From Schizophyllum amplum (taxonomy: Eukaryota; Basidiomycota; Agaricomycetes; Agaricales; Schizophyllaceae), in the NCBI GenBank assembly GCA_007026445.1, contig VDMD01000049.1, positions 148,598 to 212,597 on the forward strand: a stretch of DNA of 64,000 bases. Direction: 5' to 3'. Each line of letters starts with the position of its first letter. The stretch's first letter is position 1. Positions 29,797-41,390 of the stretch are shown one piece after another. Below the pieces are notes generated by a model, which saw nothing but the letters and a program-made list of their open reading frames with translations, did not search any database and had not been told where the DNA came from. A program made the position numbers and the translations under genes.

Positions 29797-30719
29797 ATGC
29801 CCAAACGCCAGGCCTCTCCATCGGCACCGGTTTCCACCAAGCGCCGGGGTCTTTCAGCGTCCCTTGTTCGTGTGCCATCCCGTCGCTCTCCGTCTCTCCC
29901 CGTCGACCACCCGGATCAGCCCATTCACCCGATCTTTCAAGAAATCGAGGGCGCGCTGCAGGAGGTATCCCTCCGTGACGGCGCCGAACGCCTGCAGGGT
30001 TCCCGGTCGACTTCCCATGACGACTTTCCACTATCCGCGATCTATGCAGGTGCGTGTCCTCTCCACACGCAGTGACTTCCATGTTCACACCTGACCAGCC
30101 AACGTTCCTAAAGCCGGGCCTCATTCGTCCTCGCCGTTATTCACCCAGCGCCGTCGTTCTTCGCCCTCGGCCTCGGTCGCGTCGGTCTCGCTGTTACGGG
30201 CTGTTCAGCAATCTCCGTGCAGCATTGTCTCTTCGGACGGCTCCGACAGCTCCCTTTGCGAACCGTTGGCGCCCCTCCAGCACGTTGATGTTCCGTTTCC
30301 CGGTGGCGCCCATTCTGACGGCGAGTCTGACTCTGATGATGACACATCCTTTTCTGTTGCCATCGCGCGGTCGTTTGACACTCTGGATGCTCAAGCGAGG
30401 GCTGTCGCCGCACTGCGCGAGGCGATGATTGAAGAAGAAGACATGGTCCGCGAACTTCGCAAGTCGCTTCACGAGGAGCAGGAAAGGTGCAAGGCTCTTG
30501 AGGCGTCCTGCGCGCAGCTCAAGGGTGATCTTGATCGTGCCCTGCATGCAGTCAGTTCGAATTCACGGTATCCCTTGTCTTTTACTAACGGCCACCCTTC
30601 AGCACGGAGAGCTTCAGGAGCGGACTGCGGGTGTCGTGGCCCTTGTCCAAAGCCTTGAACATCAGATCGCAGCCATCGTGCAAACCGGTGCAGGCGGTCT
30701 GCCCGGCAGTACTTTGTAG
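29797..30719 (+). CDS. Coiled-coil protein, unknown function (273 aa)
   Basis: Three exons: 29797-30049, 30099-30550 and 30603-30719. Introns of 49 nt (GTGCGT, CTGAC) and 52 nt (GTCAGT, TACTAAC), phases consistent. N-terminal region is basic and S/P-rich (MPKRQASPSAPVSTKRRG), the middle acidic (SDGESDSDDDTSF), followed by a strong coiled coil at about residues 180-270 (VAALREAMIEEEDMVRELRK, then LQERTAGVVALVQSL). A chromatin or scaffold role is conceivable but not shown. The large palindromic transposon starts 28 nt after its stop codon and may have separated it from its terminator. Confidence 0.75.
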
Positions 30720-30738
30720 TGAGCAAGCTGTCCATAGC

Positions 30739-30747
30739 GGCCTTGCC
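30739..30747. repeat. Target-site duplication, left copy
   Basis: GGCCTTGCC, repeated exactly at 36961-36969 on the other side of the palindromic element. Confidence 0.85.
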
Positions 30748-32135
30748 ACTTAGGGGTACCGCCTACCTAAGCCTCTTAGCATAGTTAGATGGGTACCGAT
30801 TAGTATGCTAAGAGCCTAAGTTGGGCATTTAGTAAACCCTTAAATCGGACTTCTGCCAGACCGGTCTGGGGCACCTCCCAGGGTGCCCAGAGGGTAGTAT
30901 TAGGCCTACTATGGCCATCCTGGGTTGCAGGGGGAGGATGAGGGTGGGCAAAAAAAAGTTGGTTTAAGCGGTGCACTAAATAGTGCCCCGGGCCTTAAAT
31001 CGTACATCGACTTTTGGGTCCTGTAGGGCATCCCTGGACACGATTTGGGTATGCCCTTGGTCGGGTGAGTGGTGGGTATCTGCTGATGGAGTTTGAGCCC
31101 CATCCGATCAATGATGGCTGGGTGACCCTAGGCCTGCCCCCCTTATATTGGTACGCAAATTGCTGCCCAATTATGGCACTTCTGGATATGAAACATATAT
31201 GCCCATGCTCATATAGGTGTGCTGGAGGTACATACCGAGTCTCAAGTGAATCTAACCGTGTAAATTAAAGCTGCAGCTGGGCGGCCCCCCACCTCGTATC
31301 CACCTAGCTGCCTAGGAAAAGTGCCTCTACATGGTTGATTACCCTTCATGACATTTAGTACATACTAGATAGACTATTAGGAGGCCTTGTAGTAGACTGC
31401 AAGGCTCCGAGTCAGTTGTAAACAAGGGTCTTCAGTTAGGTAAATTTACAACCAGTCAGTTGATAATTCTACACCTTTCTTTTGCTTGTATAGGCACCAG
31501 GGATGCTCGATAGAGCCTTGAAGGCCATCGTAACACTAAAGGCATGCAGTGTAATGTTTAAGCTGGGTACTATTTAGTGCCTGCCCTATTTAGTGGCCTG
31601 CTTATTTAGTGCCCACCTTAAATCGGGGCACTATTTAGTGCCCGTCTTATTTAGTGTACATCTTATTTAGTGCACGCCTTAAATCAGGGCACTATTTAGT
31701 GCATGCCTTAAATCTGTGCACTATTTAGTGCATGCTCTAGTCAGTGTGTGTCTTATTTAGTGCCCGCCTTAAATCCGGGCACTATTTAGTGCACACGTTA
31801 AAGGCGGGCACTATTTGCTGTATATCTGAAGAGTGGACATTCATATTATATCTGTGTAAGTCAAGATACACCTATATGGCATGCATCTTGAACCTCTAGC
31901 TCACTATCTTATCATCTGACCAGGTTCCTTTGACAATAAGTAACTATATGCTAAGTCAAAAAATATCGAACAGTGTTGTATTAATTCCATCATTTAAGAA
32001 AACACTTAAGCTAACTGATCGGAAATCTCTGCAGCCGGCAAACGGCGGATTTTCCGGCAGAATCCGACCTTCCTTTTTGGGCGATCTCGTCCTGCCGCAG
32101 GACGACCGCCAGACGACCGCCCGCACGGCTGCCGC
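30748..32135 (+). repeat. Left inverted arm
   Basis: Matches 35570-36960 in reverse complement. Similarity fades after CCCGCACGGCTGCCGC (about 32120-32135). Includes the short-repeat cluster at 31563-31820. Confidence 0.85.
31563..31820. repeat. Cluster of CACTATTTAGTGC-type motifs in left arm
   Basis: About ten near-palindromic units (GCACTATTTAGTGC, or half-forms TTATTTAGTGC) alternate with CTTAAATC. The right arm holds the mirrored cluster at about 35890-36140, and an isolated unit sits at 30973. This resembles subterminal transposase-binding repeats. Confidence 0.75.
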
Positions 32136-33410
32136 TTCGCGGTCGTCGGTCGCTGTTTATTCATTATGAGGCGTATATTGTACACATGTAGTCTATATAT
32201 ACAAAGGGTGAAATCCTCAAAAAAGAAAAGTGCGTGAAAAGAATAGCCCGCGCGTAAGGCGCTCGCTCGGGGTGAGGGAACCGCGAGAGCCCGTGCATGG
32301 ACTTGAATGATAGGGTATGGAATGGATGTACGTACCAGTAGACGCGCTTGCTAAGAAGCCCGTTGTGCTGGCACTGCGCGGCCACGCGGTCAGGCGCAAC
32401 GCACATAGGGCTGATCGCGGCGGTGACGGCAGCGGCAAGCGCATGCAGCGCGCGTTGGGGCCGGGTGGGGGCCTCCTATGACGAGGTGTTGAGCAGACAA
32501 GCCCAGAGGAGGGCCCGCTGCGGGGGACGCGGGATCGTCGCGAGGGTGACCATGCCGCGTGGGGGCGCGGCGCCGGCAACAAGGGGGTGGTCGCGCCTGG
32601 CCTGATGTAGTAGGCAGGGATGTGAAAGCGCGCGACCGGCGGATGCGGGAAGGACAAGGCTGAGTGCTTGAGTGCGCCGTGAGAGAGGCGGCACATGTAG
32701 GGGGAGGGGGGCGCGGGGGCGCGGAGGGCGTAAAATGGTGTGCGCTCATCGCGGGCGAAACGACCGGAGCACGGATTCTGCCTGCTCAGTCTGTGCGAAA
32801 TCGTCGCTTTGTAGGTCCTGCCGTGGTATAGTACGTCATGAATGCGAAGACGGTGGTGTGCGCCGGTGGCTAGCGTAGGCGGGGCACGAACGTGCGGCCG
32901 GGGCGGCCGGGGGTGTGGGCGGGAGGATGGCATAGGCGGGGAAGTGGGCGTGGGCGGAGACGTGGGCGATGATCGCGGTGCGTTGCAGATGCGACGCAGT
33001 GCACCGTGCACCGCTGCGGGTGCGGCGTGAGGTGACAGTGTCCCGGACGCGGCAAGGAGCGCACGGGCGCGAGTGGCTAAGGAGCCCCACGCCGCTCGTA
33101 TGAGTAGCGCAGTGCATCCTCCTCCTCCTCGTCGCCCTTGACGCTTGCTCGCCCATCCTCCCTAGCCGTATAGAGGGCGAGCGTTGGAGTGCCGCCGCGT
33201 CATTGTGGGCTTCGTGGTGCGCGAGCGCCGCCGCATCATTACGGGCTTCGTTGTGCGGCGGCGCGCGGCATCAGCGCCACCTCTCCCTTGCGCGTTACTG
33301 TCTTGGATACTGTGTATATCGCGTCTATCAGCTTTTAGGTCACAGCGCCGCGTGTAGGGGACGTACCTGGGCGGGTGAGCGCTCACAGCGCCTCGCCCGC
33401 CATTTCCACT

Positions 33411-33760
33411 GCAGTGCGCTCTTGAGTCCCTCGTTTTGCGTAAGATTCAAGAGAAAGGTGGGGGAGGGTGTATCGAGGTTGCCGTACGTCCAGAAAAGCG
33501 ATATCGGCAACCACGACTGGCCGGTGTCGTGGTTGCTGGGAGAGAGACGTTGATCGCGGACGGTCGGCGCAGCGGACCGGTGTCCGAATGTCGCCGTCGT
33601 TGCACTCAACGGCCTCGGGAACAGACCGCAGGATGTTTGAGCTCAAGAGCTCTTGAGCAATGTTGTTTAATGTGTACTCTTAGTCGATTCTGAAATTTTT
33701 GTAAGGAGGCGATCATAGGAAGGTATGGAACTTGAGGTCACCTTTTGTATGCACGAAGTC
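33411..33760 (+). repeat. Inner diverged inverted repeat, left half
   Basis: Pairs with 34310-34655 in reverse complement at roughly 70-75% by eye; best-conserved blocks are CACTCAACGGCCTCGG (CGCTCAACGGCCTCGG in the partner) and TTTTGTAAGGAGG. Confidence 0.55.
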
Positions 33761-34309
33761 GAGTGCAAACCACTTGCGCAACCTGTCGTTCGGGTGTCGT
33801 TTCGATGTCCCTCGCACGTATTTTCATGGAATCGTGTCAGTCAAAGCTGGGGCATGTAGTTTGAGTGCCCCCCCATCTACCTATGTAGGTCTTAATGGTC
33901 ATATATGACTAAACAGAATAGAAACAAGCAATGAGTGCACTCAAAGAGCTTACTGATAGCCATGTCATATTTAGGTATATTCGAAGGCCCTGAGACCCAT
34001 CGCACACCCAGATCAATCAATGGATGACCTATCTAGTGAGTACCTATGTTGTTACATGCTCTGGAACGCACCCGATGTCTTACAATCGTGACCGTGTTCC
34101 CCCGGCGGATGCAACTTGATGAACACGATCATGACTTTCTTTACGTTCCAGACCTATGAAGGCATTGTGCAGTACATAGTCATACAGGGGGGACCTCATA
34201 CTACATATATAAGCTTTGACTGTTGTGATAACATGGATTTACGTGTGGGGGACGTCCAAACAACGCGAACACAAAGGGTTCTAAACTGAACTCGACTCAA
34301 GTTCCTGCG

Positions 34310-34655
34310 TAAAACATACGGGCTCGATTTCAACACCTTCCCATGATCACCTCCTTACAAAACTTTCAAATTATACTGAGAACGTTATCTAAATAAGATT
34401 GTCCAAGAGCTTTGGGGGGAAAATGCACTGCGGCATGTTTCCGAGGCCGTTGAGCGCGACGACGGCGAGCCCCGGATGTCGGTCCGAGGCGCCGAGCGTC
34501 GTCGATCAACACCTCTTGACCACCGACCACGACCGCGCTGCGGCCATGGTCGCTCCCTTCCTTTCCGCTCGCCATCTACCACCTCAAGAAACCAACCCCC
34601 TCCCCTCTCCTCAACTCTCACGCGAATCGGTGCGCTCAACAGTGCACAATGGCGG
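34310..34655 (-). repeat. Inner diverged inverted repeat, right half
   Basis: Partner of 33411-33760. The pair is far more diverged than the outer arms, so it predates them or comes from a nested older insertion. Confidence 0.55.
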
Positions 34656-35569
34656 ATATGGCTGGTGAGGCGCTGTAGGCGCTGCCCGCCTTAGGTGCGT
34701 CTTCTACGCACCCCTTCCCTGCTTTAAGCTAAACTATAATCATTCAACAGCTTTATTTACGCTTTTCTGGAAGAGCTGGGAGCGGGAGGGGGCGCGAGCG
34801 GTGGCGGCGGCAGTACGATCGCAGCGGCGACGTTGCCGCGCTCGCGCATCTTCCGCGCAGCTGGGCGCGGGCAGGCAGGCGAGGGCAGGGGAATGACAAA
34901 GGCGAGGAAGTAGTGGAACAGCGCTTCGGCGTTGTTTGCGCTCCCTCGCCGTGTGATCAGCGGGTGCGCGGCCTTCGCTCCTTGCCTGTGCCCCTACTCC
35001 ATAACCCTCACCTGCGATTCCCCGCCCCCGCGCCTGCCCCGCCCTCGCCCTCGCCGCCCTCGCCATCGCCGCCCTCGACATCTCCCTCACTGCACCTATC
35101 CGCCAGCCCAGCCTACCACACTATACCGGCGCCACCCGCCCCTCCATGCCTGCGTGGCCGCCCGAGTGCTTCACTCTAGCCCATGGTGCACGTCAGGTAT
35201 ACCCCCAAGCGTGCACGGCAGGTGAAATCCCAGGAGTCCGCATCGTCGATCACTACGCCCACGCCCATCGCGCGCATTTCCCCGTCGCCCCTCGCACGAC
35301 ACACCCCTCCCCCTCAATGCCCCCTTCCCACACTTCCGCTCTCGAAGTGACCTGGCTGCACGCTAAGCTGTATAGACCATGCTACTCACGCGTGTCGATC
35401 TCGCGCCCCCTTTTGCACTGTGCTCGCGGCGCGCGCTGCGGCGGCCATTTTCTTTACAAGTATGCATATATATATATATATATATTTGATTTTTCATCCT
35501 CGGAACGAAGGGGTGGACACAATGACAAGCACGGCAGCGGGCGGCACATGGCGCAGAGCGCAGGTGAGA

Positions 35570-36960
35570 CCCGAGCGGCAGCCGTGCGGGCGACGTTGGG
35601 GCGCTCGTCCTGCGGCAGGACGAGATCGCCCAAAAAGGAAGGTCGGATTCTGCCGGAAAATCCGCCGTTTGCCGGCTGCAGAGATTTCCGATCAGTTAGC
35701 TTAAGTGTTTTCTTAAATGATGGAATTAATACAACACTGTTCGATATTTTTTGACTTAGCATATAGGTATTGTAAAAGGAACTTGGTCAGATATTTAAGA
35801 GAGTGAGCTAGAGGTTCAAGATGCATTCCATATAGGTATAGCTTGAGTTATTAGGCAGTCTTAAACAGTGCACACTCAACATACATGTACCAAGTAGTGC
35901 CCACCTTCGACGTGTGCACTAAATAGTGCCCGGATTTAAGGGGGGCACTAAATAAGACACACGCTAAATAGAGCATGCACTAAATAGTGCCCCGACTCAA
36001 GGCGTGCACTAAATAGTGCCCAGATTTAAGCTGTGCACTAAATAAGATGTACACTAAATAAGGCGGGCACTAAATAGTGCCCCGATTTAAGGCGGGCACT
36101 AAATAAGCAGGGCACTAAATAGGGCGGGCACAATATAGTGCCCAGCTTAAACATTGCACTGCATGCCTTTAGTGTTACAATGGCCTTTAAGGCTCTGTAG
36201 AGCATCCTTGGTGCCTATACAAGTGCAAGAAAGAGGTAAAACCATAAACAGACTGTCTGTAAATTTACGCATCTAACTACCCTTGCTTACAACAGACTTG
36301 GAGCCTTGCAGGCTGCTACAAGGCCTTATAATGGTCTATCTAGTATGTACTAAATGTCATGAAGGGTAATCAACCATGTAGAGGCACTTTTCCTAGGCAG
36401 CTAGGTGGATACGAGGTGGGGGGCCGCCCAGCTGCAGCTTTAATTTACACGGTTAGATTCACTTGAGACTCGGTATGTACCTCCAGCACACCTATATGAG
36501 CATGGGCATATATGTTTCATATCCAGAAGTGCCATAATTGGGCAGCAATTTGCGTACCAATATAAGGGGGGCAGGCCTAGGGTCACCCAGCCATCATTGA
36601 TCGGATGGGGCTCAAACTCCATCAGCAGATACCCACCACTCACCCGACCAAGGGCATACCCAAATCGTGTCCAGGGATGCCCTACAGGACCCAAAAGTCG
36701 ATGTACGATTTAAGGCCCGGGGCACTATTTAGTGCACCGCTTAAACCAACTTTTTTTTGCCCACCCTCATCCTCCCCCTGCAACCCAGGATGGCCATAGT
36801 AGGCCTAATACTACCCTCTGGGCACCCTGGGAGGTGCCCCAGACCGGTCTGGCAGAAGTCCGATTTAAGGGTTTACTAAATGCCCAACTTAGGCTCTTAG
36901 CATACTAATCGGTACCCATCTAACTATGCTAAGAGGCTTAGGTAGGCGGTACCCCTAAGT
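35570..36960 (-). repeat. Right inverted arm
   Basis: Reverse complement of 30748-32135, with a few small differences concentrated in the short-repeat cluster (35890-36140). Confidence 0.85.
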
Positions 36961-36969
36961 GGCCTTGCC
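36961..36969. repeat. Target-site duplication, right copy
   Basis: GGCCTTGCC, identical to 30739-30747. Confidence 0.85.
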
Positions 36970-37379
36970 CCGCGTAGCCGTTGGCGTATATGTTTCTAGT
37001 ACGCTACACAATGTTACCTGGCTGCCACCGCACTCCCTCTCAGTCCCCAAGAGCAATAGTCCGGCTCCCGTCTGGCTGACAGACAGTCCGGGCCATCGGG
37101 CACTCATTCAACTCATCAACGACTCTGCTGAGTTATGCTCGCACCGCTATCGCCCGGAAGCTTTTCGTGCTCCGGTGTTTCACCTGCAGGTCGCATTCTA
37201 GGACTTTTGCTTCCGCCTCCGGTCGGCGTCCTTTTACATTCGGCTCTGACCCGGTTGTTCCTTCCCTTCCGCCTTTGCTCACGACCTTCCGCCCCGCTCC
37301 AGAATCGTGACGACCGCTGATCTGCATGTCAACCGCAGGTGCGACCACTCGCTCGCATTACCTCCAACGTCCCTTACTA
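36970..37379. other. Gene-free stretch right of the transposon
   Basis: Should be the original downstream flank of the gene at 29797-30719. It has short open stretches but no supported gene. Confidence 0.35.
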
Positions 37380-37930
37380 TTGTATCCGTCCATCTGCTGA
37401 CAGATGTAAAATCCGAAAAAACCTAGTTATGGTTCCAAATTATCGCTTGATCCCTGATAATTGGGTTACAGCTCTCGTGTTTTGAGTGAAATTTACCTCT
37501 GAAGCTACCGAATTTGCCTCGGAGTGATTAATTCCTGTTAATCAACCGCTTTTTCTCACATCTGCTGTCGGTAAAAAATGCGAAATAGTGGGTTCTCAAA
37601 GCAAATTATGCAGAAATCACGCATAATCGAGGCTCTCGTCACCAATGCACTGTGGTATGCACATATCATGTTCCTGATTATCCCTCACATGAGTAAAATT
37701 ACGCAAGTCCCCTAGTTATATCTCCATCTGCTGCCACAGCATCAGAAAACACTGTAATTTGTTCCATCTGCTGACAAGTATTATACACAATATTTTCAAC
37801 CTGAGCTGGGATGCTACATCTGCTGTCGTTTTGCCATAGATGTCTGTGCTTTATACCCGATTTGCTCGCATCTGCTGTCGTTTCAATTATCACAAATTTA
37901 GATCAAATTATAGGTGAGGCAGCCATATAT
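37380..37930. repeat. AT-rich segment with six CATCTGCTG motifs
   Basis: CATCTGCTG followed mostly by (A/T)C occurs at 37391, 37559, 37724, 37765, 37817 and 37869, in clearly AT-richer DNA than either side. Spacing is irregular. No coding sequence. Confidence 0.55.
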
Positions 37931-38029
37931 CCAGTCAAGATGTACCTTCATGTTCAAAGTTACAAATAGATTACGACTTGCACAAGTATACTAGTCTACA
38001 AGCCATGAATCAGATTATGGCTGAACATG
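37931..38029. other. Transition sequence, nothing recognised
   Basis: Short AT-rich lead-in to the satellite. Confidence 0.3.
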
Positions 38030-39400
38030 TCAAAATTCTCTTTACACGCCTTCCTGAAAGTCGTTCCCCCTTCACGCCTGCACTTCTAGGAATGCTACGG
38101 CACGGCTGGTACCTGTGTATACTCTCGAAAATTCCTCCTCCTCCTTTACGATTTGCTTCCTCGTCCGCCGAGTTACAACTCGCTTCACTCGCCCCACCTG
38201 GAAGTTCATTCCCTCGTCACGCCTGCACTTCTGGATATGCCTAGGCATGGCTGATGCTGTGGTCTACACTCAAAAATCCCTATATGACTTCCCTCGTCCT
38301 TGCTTCCTCATCCAACGAGTTACAACTCACTTTGCTCGCTCTCGCAAGAGTCGAGAGACAAAAGTTGGGTTTCTGTTCACACCTGTGCTGCTAGATGTGT
38401 TAGAGGTCATGAGCATCCTTCCCTACTCCCAATATGCTATCTAGGCCTCCTTCTCCTCCTCCCACGGCAGACCCCCACCTTCCCGACGAGTTACGACTCG
38501 CTTTTCTCGCCCTCTCGAAAGTTGATTTTTTTTTCACGCCCACGCTCGTAGACATACTATTACATGGTTATGGCAGTTGTACACTCTCAAAAAGTCATAT
38601 TAAGTCCCCCCTCTCTTCTCCCCCTCCTCCGATGAGTTACGACTCACTCGCCTCACTTGACTCACCCTCTCGCAAGCTGGTTTTTGCTTCACGCCTGCAA
38701 TCGTAGACCTACTATGGCATGGTTATGGCCCTTGTCCACTCTCGAAAACTCATATTAAGTCTCACAGCGCTCCCCGTCCCTCCCGACGAGTTACGACTCG
38801 CTTCCCTCGCATTCTCGAAAGTTGTTTTTTTCTTCACGCCTGCACTCGTACGTGTGTTAGAGCCTGTGTATGGCACTTCTGCACTCTCAAAAACTCATAT
38901 TAAGTCTTACAGCCCTCCCCATCCCTCCCCCCCCCTCCCGACGAGTTACGACTCACTTCGCTCACTCTCTCGAAAGTTGGTTCCCCATTCACGCCTGCAC
39001 TCGTAGACATGTTAGGGCATGGATATGACCCTCCTTCACTCTCCAAAAGGTGTCATCGTCCCCCCCTCCCCCTCCCCCCCCCTCCCCCCCTCCGACGAGT
39101 TACGACTCACTCGCCTCACTCTCTCGAAAGTTGGTTCCCCATTCACGCCTGCCCTCGTAGACCTACTATAACATGGTAAATGCTGTTCTACATTCTCAAA
39201 AAGGTGTCTTCCCCTCCCCCCCCTCCCCCCCCCTCCTCCAACGAGTTACGACTCACTTCGCTCACTCTCTCAAAAGTTGGTTTTTTCTTCACGCCTGCAC
39301 TCGTAGACATGTTATGGTATGGATATGACCCTCCTTCACTCTCCAAAAGTTGTCTGTGCTCCCCCCCCCCTCCCCTCACCAACAGAACTCACTGTCTTAC
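38030..39400. repeat. Minisatellite/satellite array, period about 150 bp, eight or nine copies
   Basis: The marker GAGTTAC(G/A)ACTC occurs at about 38170, 38317, 38488, 38634, 38788, 38943, 39097 and 39243 (intervals 146-171). Units also share TTCACGCCTGCACT, CTCTCGAAAGTTG and a variable C-rich tract. Copies become more alike toward the right end, as expected for unequal exchange. Frames through it are not genes. Confidence 0.85.
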
Positions 39401-39524
39401 TGTCTCACTCGATTATGTTACGCCTTACGATAAATCTGAGGCTCACCATCACCCTCATTCTGGGCTGCAAGAAATCATGCTACGGTCTGCTAGATACATG
39501 CCAAGAAAATATACTAAGGGGCTA

Positions 39525-41390
39525 CTACAGCTTCTCATTCGCCGCCTTCACCAAGTCGCTCAGCTTCGAGAACATCGCGCGGCCACGCGCCCACCTCTCC
39601 GCTGCCGTCTCCTCGTCCTTCTTCGCCTCCTCCGCCGAAAGCGAGGCAAAGTACGCCTCGTCGAGCTGGAAGCCGTGCGCTACCCACCTGAAGATCGCCG
39701 CCGCTGTGTACTGCGTAACAGAGTAGCGGCGCTCAAAGCGCCCAACCCGCGTGTTCGAATGCTTGAGGATGGCGGACGGGATGAGGATCGTCGATCCGGG
39801 CGGGAACCTGATGATCATCTTGCAGTCCCAAAGTACGAGCTCGCCGCCCTTGTCGGGGTCGAAGTCGCCGAGGGCAGTGATGGCGCACCAGCCGAACGCG
39901 AGATTGGCGAAGTCGCGGTGGGGGTAGCAGACGGTGCGGGGCCCGAAGTTGATGGTGAGGCAGGCCCAGACGCTGCGTGGAAAGTTGCGGACAAGGCTGG
40001 GGTCGCTGGCGAGGAGTTGCAGCAGGATGCTGCCCGTGAACTCGTGGACTTGGGGGGCGTACGTTCCAAAGACGCCTGCGAAATGTGAGTATTAGCGAGC
40101 GAGGTATGCGAGCGGACTCACTGGAGCCAAAGTTCATCACGCGGACCATGGCGTCGAGGGCGACAAGGTAAGTCAGAACAGTGAGCATGCTCCCCTGGTG
40201 GCAAAGGTTCCCGGGCTTCGTCTGGCCGCCCCCATGCGATATCCCAATCGCCTGCGCGCCGAAGACTCCGCGTCGGTGCTTGCGACACGGCTTGGGGAAC
40301 GACGTGCGCGAGCGCTGCGCTTCGATCTCCGAGGCGAGGGATGTGGTAGCGGCGTCCCAGCTCCTCTGCGGCGCACGCCCGGAGCCCTCGCCATCGCTCG
40401 GACGCCCGGCGAGAACGCCGATAATGACGTCGGACGTGTCGACCGCCTTGCTGCCCTCCGTCGCGTCAGGCGCGACATTGTCCGTGCACGGGGTGACGAT
40501 GGGGATCGTCTCTCTAAAAGGAATCGTTAGCGCACGTAGGCGGCGCAATCGTAAGGCACCTACTTGCCGTCCCAGGGGAAGTACGTGAACCCCCTCTTCT
40601 CGAGCTGCTCCCGCGTGTGCGTCTGCTTCGACGCGTCCTCGTACAACCCGCAGAAGCCGGTGGACGCGACTGGTGCGTTCTCCAAGTCGAACGAGACGCT
40701 GTGCGCGTTCGAGCGCACGACGTGCTGGGCGTGATGGCGCTCGCGCTCGCGAGGGAGTGGCGCGCCAGAGCTGATTTGCAGCTTGCGTCTTTTGGCGCGA
40801 CCGCGATGCCCATGACGCGTCCCGCGGCGTCGTTTGCCGCCCTTGGCCTTGTTGACGGCATCGATCGGCGACGCCGCGCGCGATGCGATGGGCGAGGGGG
40901 GGACGGACGAGAGGGGCGATGAAGGAGTAGATGAGGGTGGTGACGATGAGGGAGGTGCATGGGTGGGAGGGAGGTCTGCGATGGCCGGTGTCGGGCTGGG
41001 CGGTACAGATGAGAGTGGGGATTCGTCGTCGATGTCCTCCCAGTCGGAAGGCCCGCCGTCTTCTTCGTCCAGGCTCGTCGGCGCGTACTCGTCGTGCTCC
41101 TTCTCCGCCGCGGCGAGCCCGAGGGCATTAAGGTCGAAAGACGCGTTCGGCACGGTATAGAACCGCCCGAAGATCGCGCCGGAGCGCAGGATGCGCGTGC
41201 CGAGAAAGTCCTTGAAGCCTGTAGAATATCAGTACGTATGAGTCGTGCAACTCGTAGTCGGAAATGGACAGACGCGTAGACGAGACGCGCGCATACCTGC
41301 CCCACCAAGAGCGCAACGCGAAGTCCCAGTGCGGTGAGACCTCAAAGCGCGCGCCCCAGGCAGGGACAGGGCACAGACGCGTCGCGACAT
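39525..41390 (-). CDS. TET/JBP-like 2-oxoglutarate/Fe(II) dioxygenase (563 aa)
   Basis: Four exons: 41390-41297, 41218-40564, 40513-40122, 40075-39525; introns 78, 50 and 46 nt, all GT-AG with matching phases. The first exon is the least certain because it overlaps a sequence repeated elsewhere. The N-terminal half holds S/P-rich and basic (GGKRRRGTRHGHRGRAKRRK) segments, then VASTGFCGL and FTYFPWDG. The C-terminal half is the catalytic double-stranded beta helix: YPHRDFAN (H433, D435), ALGDFDPDKGGELVLWD, FPPGSTILIPSAILKHSN (H486) and ERRYSVTQY (R497). These are the iron ligands and a likely 2-oxoglutarate-binding arginine. Basidiomycete TET/JBP homologues oxidise 5-methylcytosine and are often spread with KDZ transposons; I see no KDZ transposase here. 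Frame is intact and the motif set complete, so activity is plausible. Confidence 0.82.

Larger units (their letters stand above)
32136..35569. other. Centre of the palindromic element; no transposase found
   Basis: Long open frames here are R/P/S/H-rich by-products of GC-rich sequence and none shows a transposase motif. It contains a second, diverged inverted repeat (33411-33760 against 34310-34655) and an AT-rich stretch at 33680-34400. Confidence 0.55.
30748..36960. mobile_element. Palindromic (foldback-like) DNA transposon with 1.4-kb inverted arms
   Basis: The ends read ACTTAGGGGTACC... and its reverse complement ...GGTACCCCTAAGT, flanked by the 9-bp direct repeat GGCCTTGCC. The arms (30748 to about 32135, and about 35570 to 36960) are nearly identical; both contain the same 84-codon open stretch. 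A 9-bp duplication and very long inverted repeats fit Mutator-like (MULE) elements best; if the end is taken as CACTTAG the duplication would be 7 bp. The 3.4-kb centre has no transposase I can recognise, so this is probably non-autonomous. The near-identity of arms suggests recent insertion or gene conversion. Confidence 0.85.

Noticed and set aside
31014..31268. 84-codon frame duplicated in both transposon arms (also 36440-36694)
   Set aside because: Identity follows from the arms being copies; no coding features.
32217..33011. 264-codon minus-strand frame inside the palindromic element
   Set aside because: Low-complexity P/R/S/H sequence without transposase motifs.
39180..40088. 302-codon plus-strand frame
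   Set aside because: Runs from satellite into the antisense of the TET/JBP gene; not a gene.
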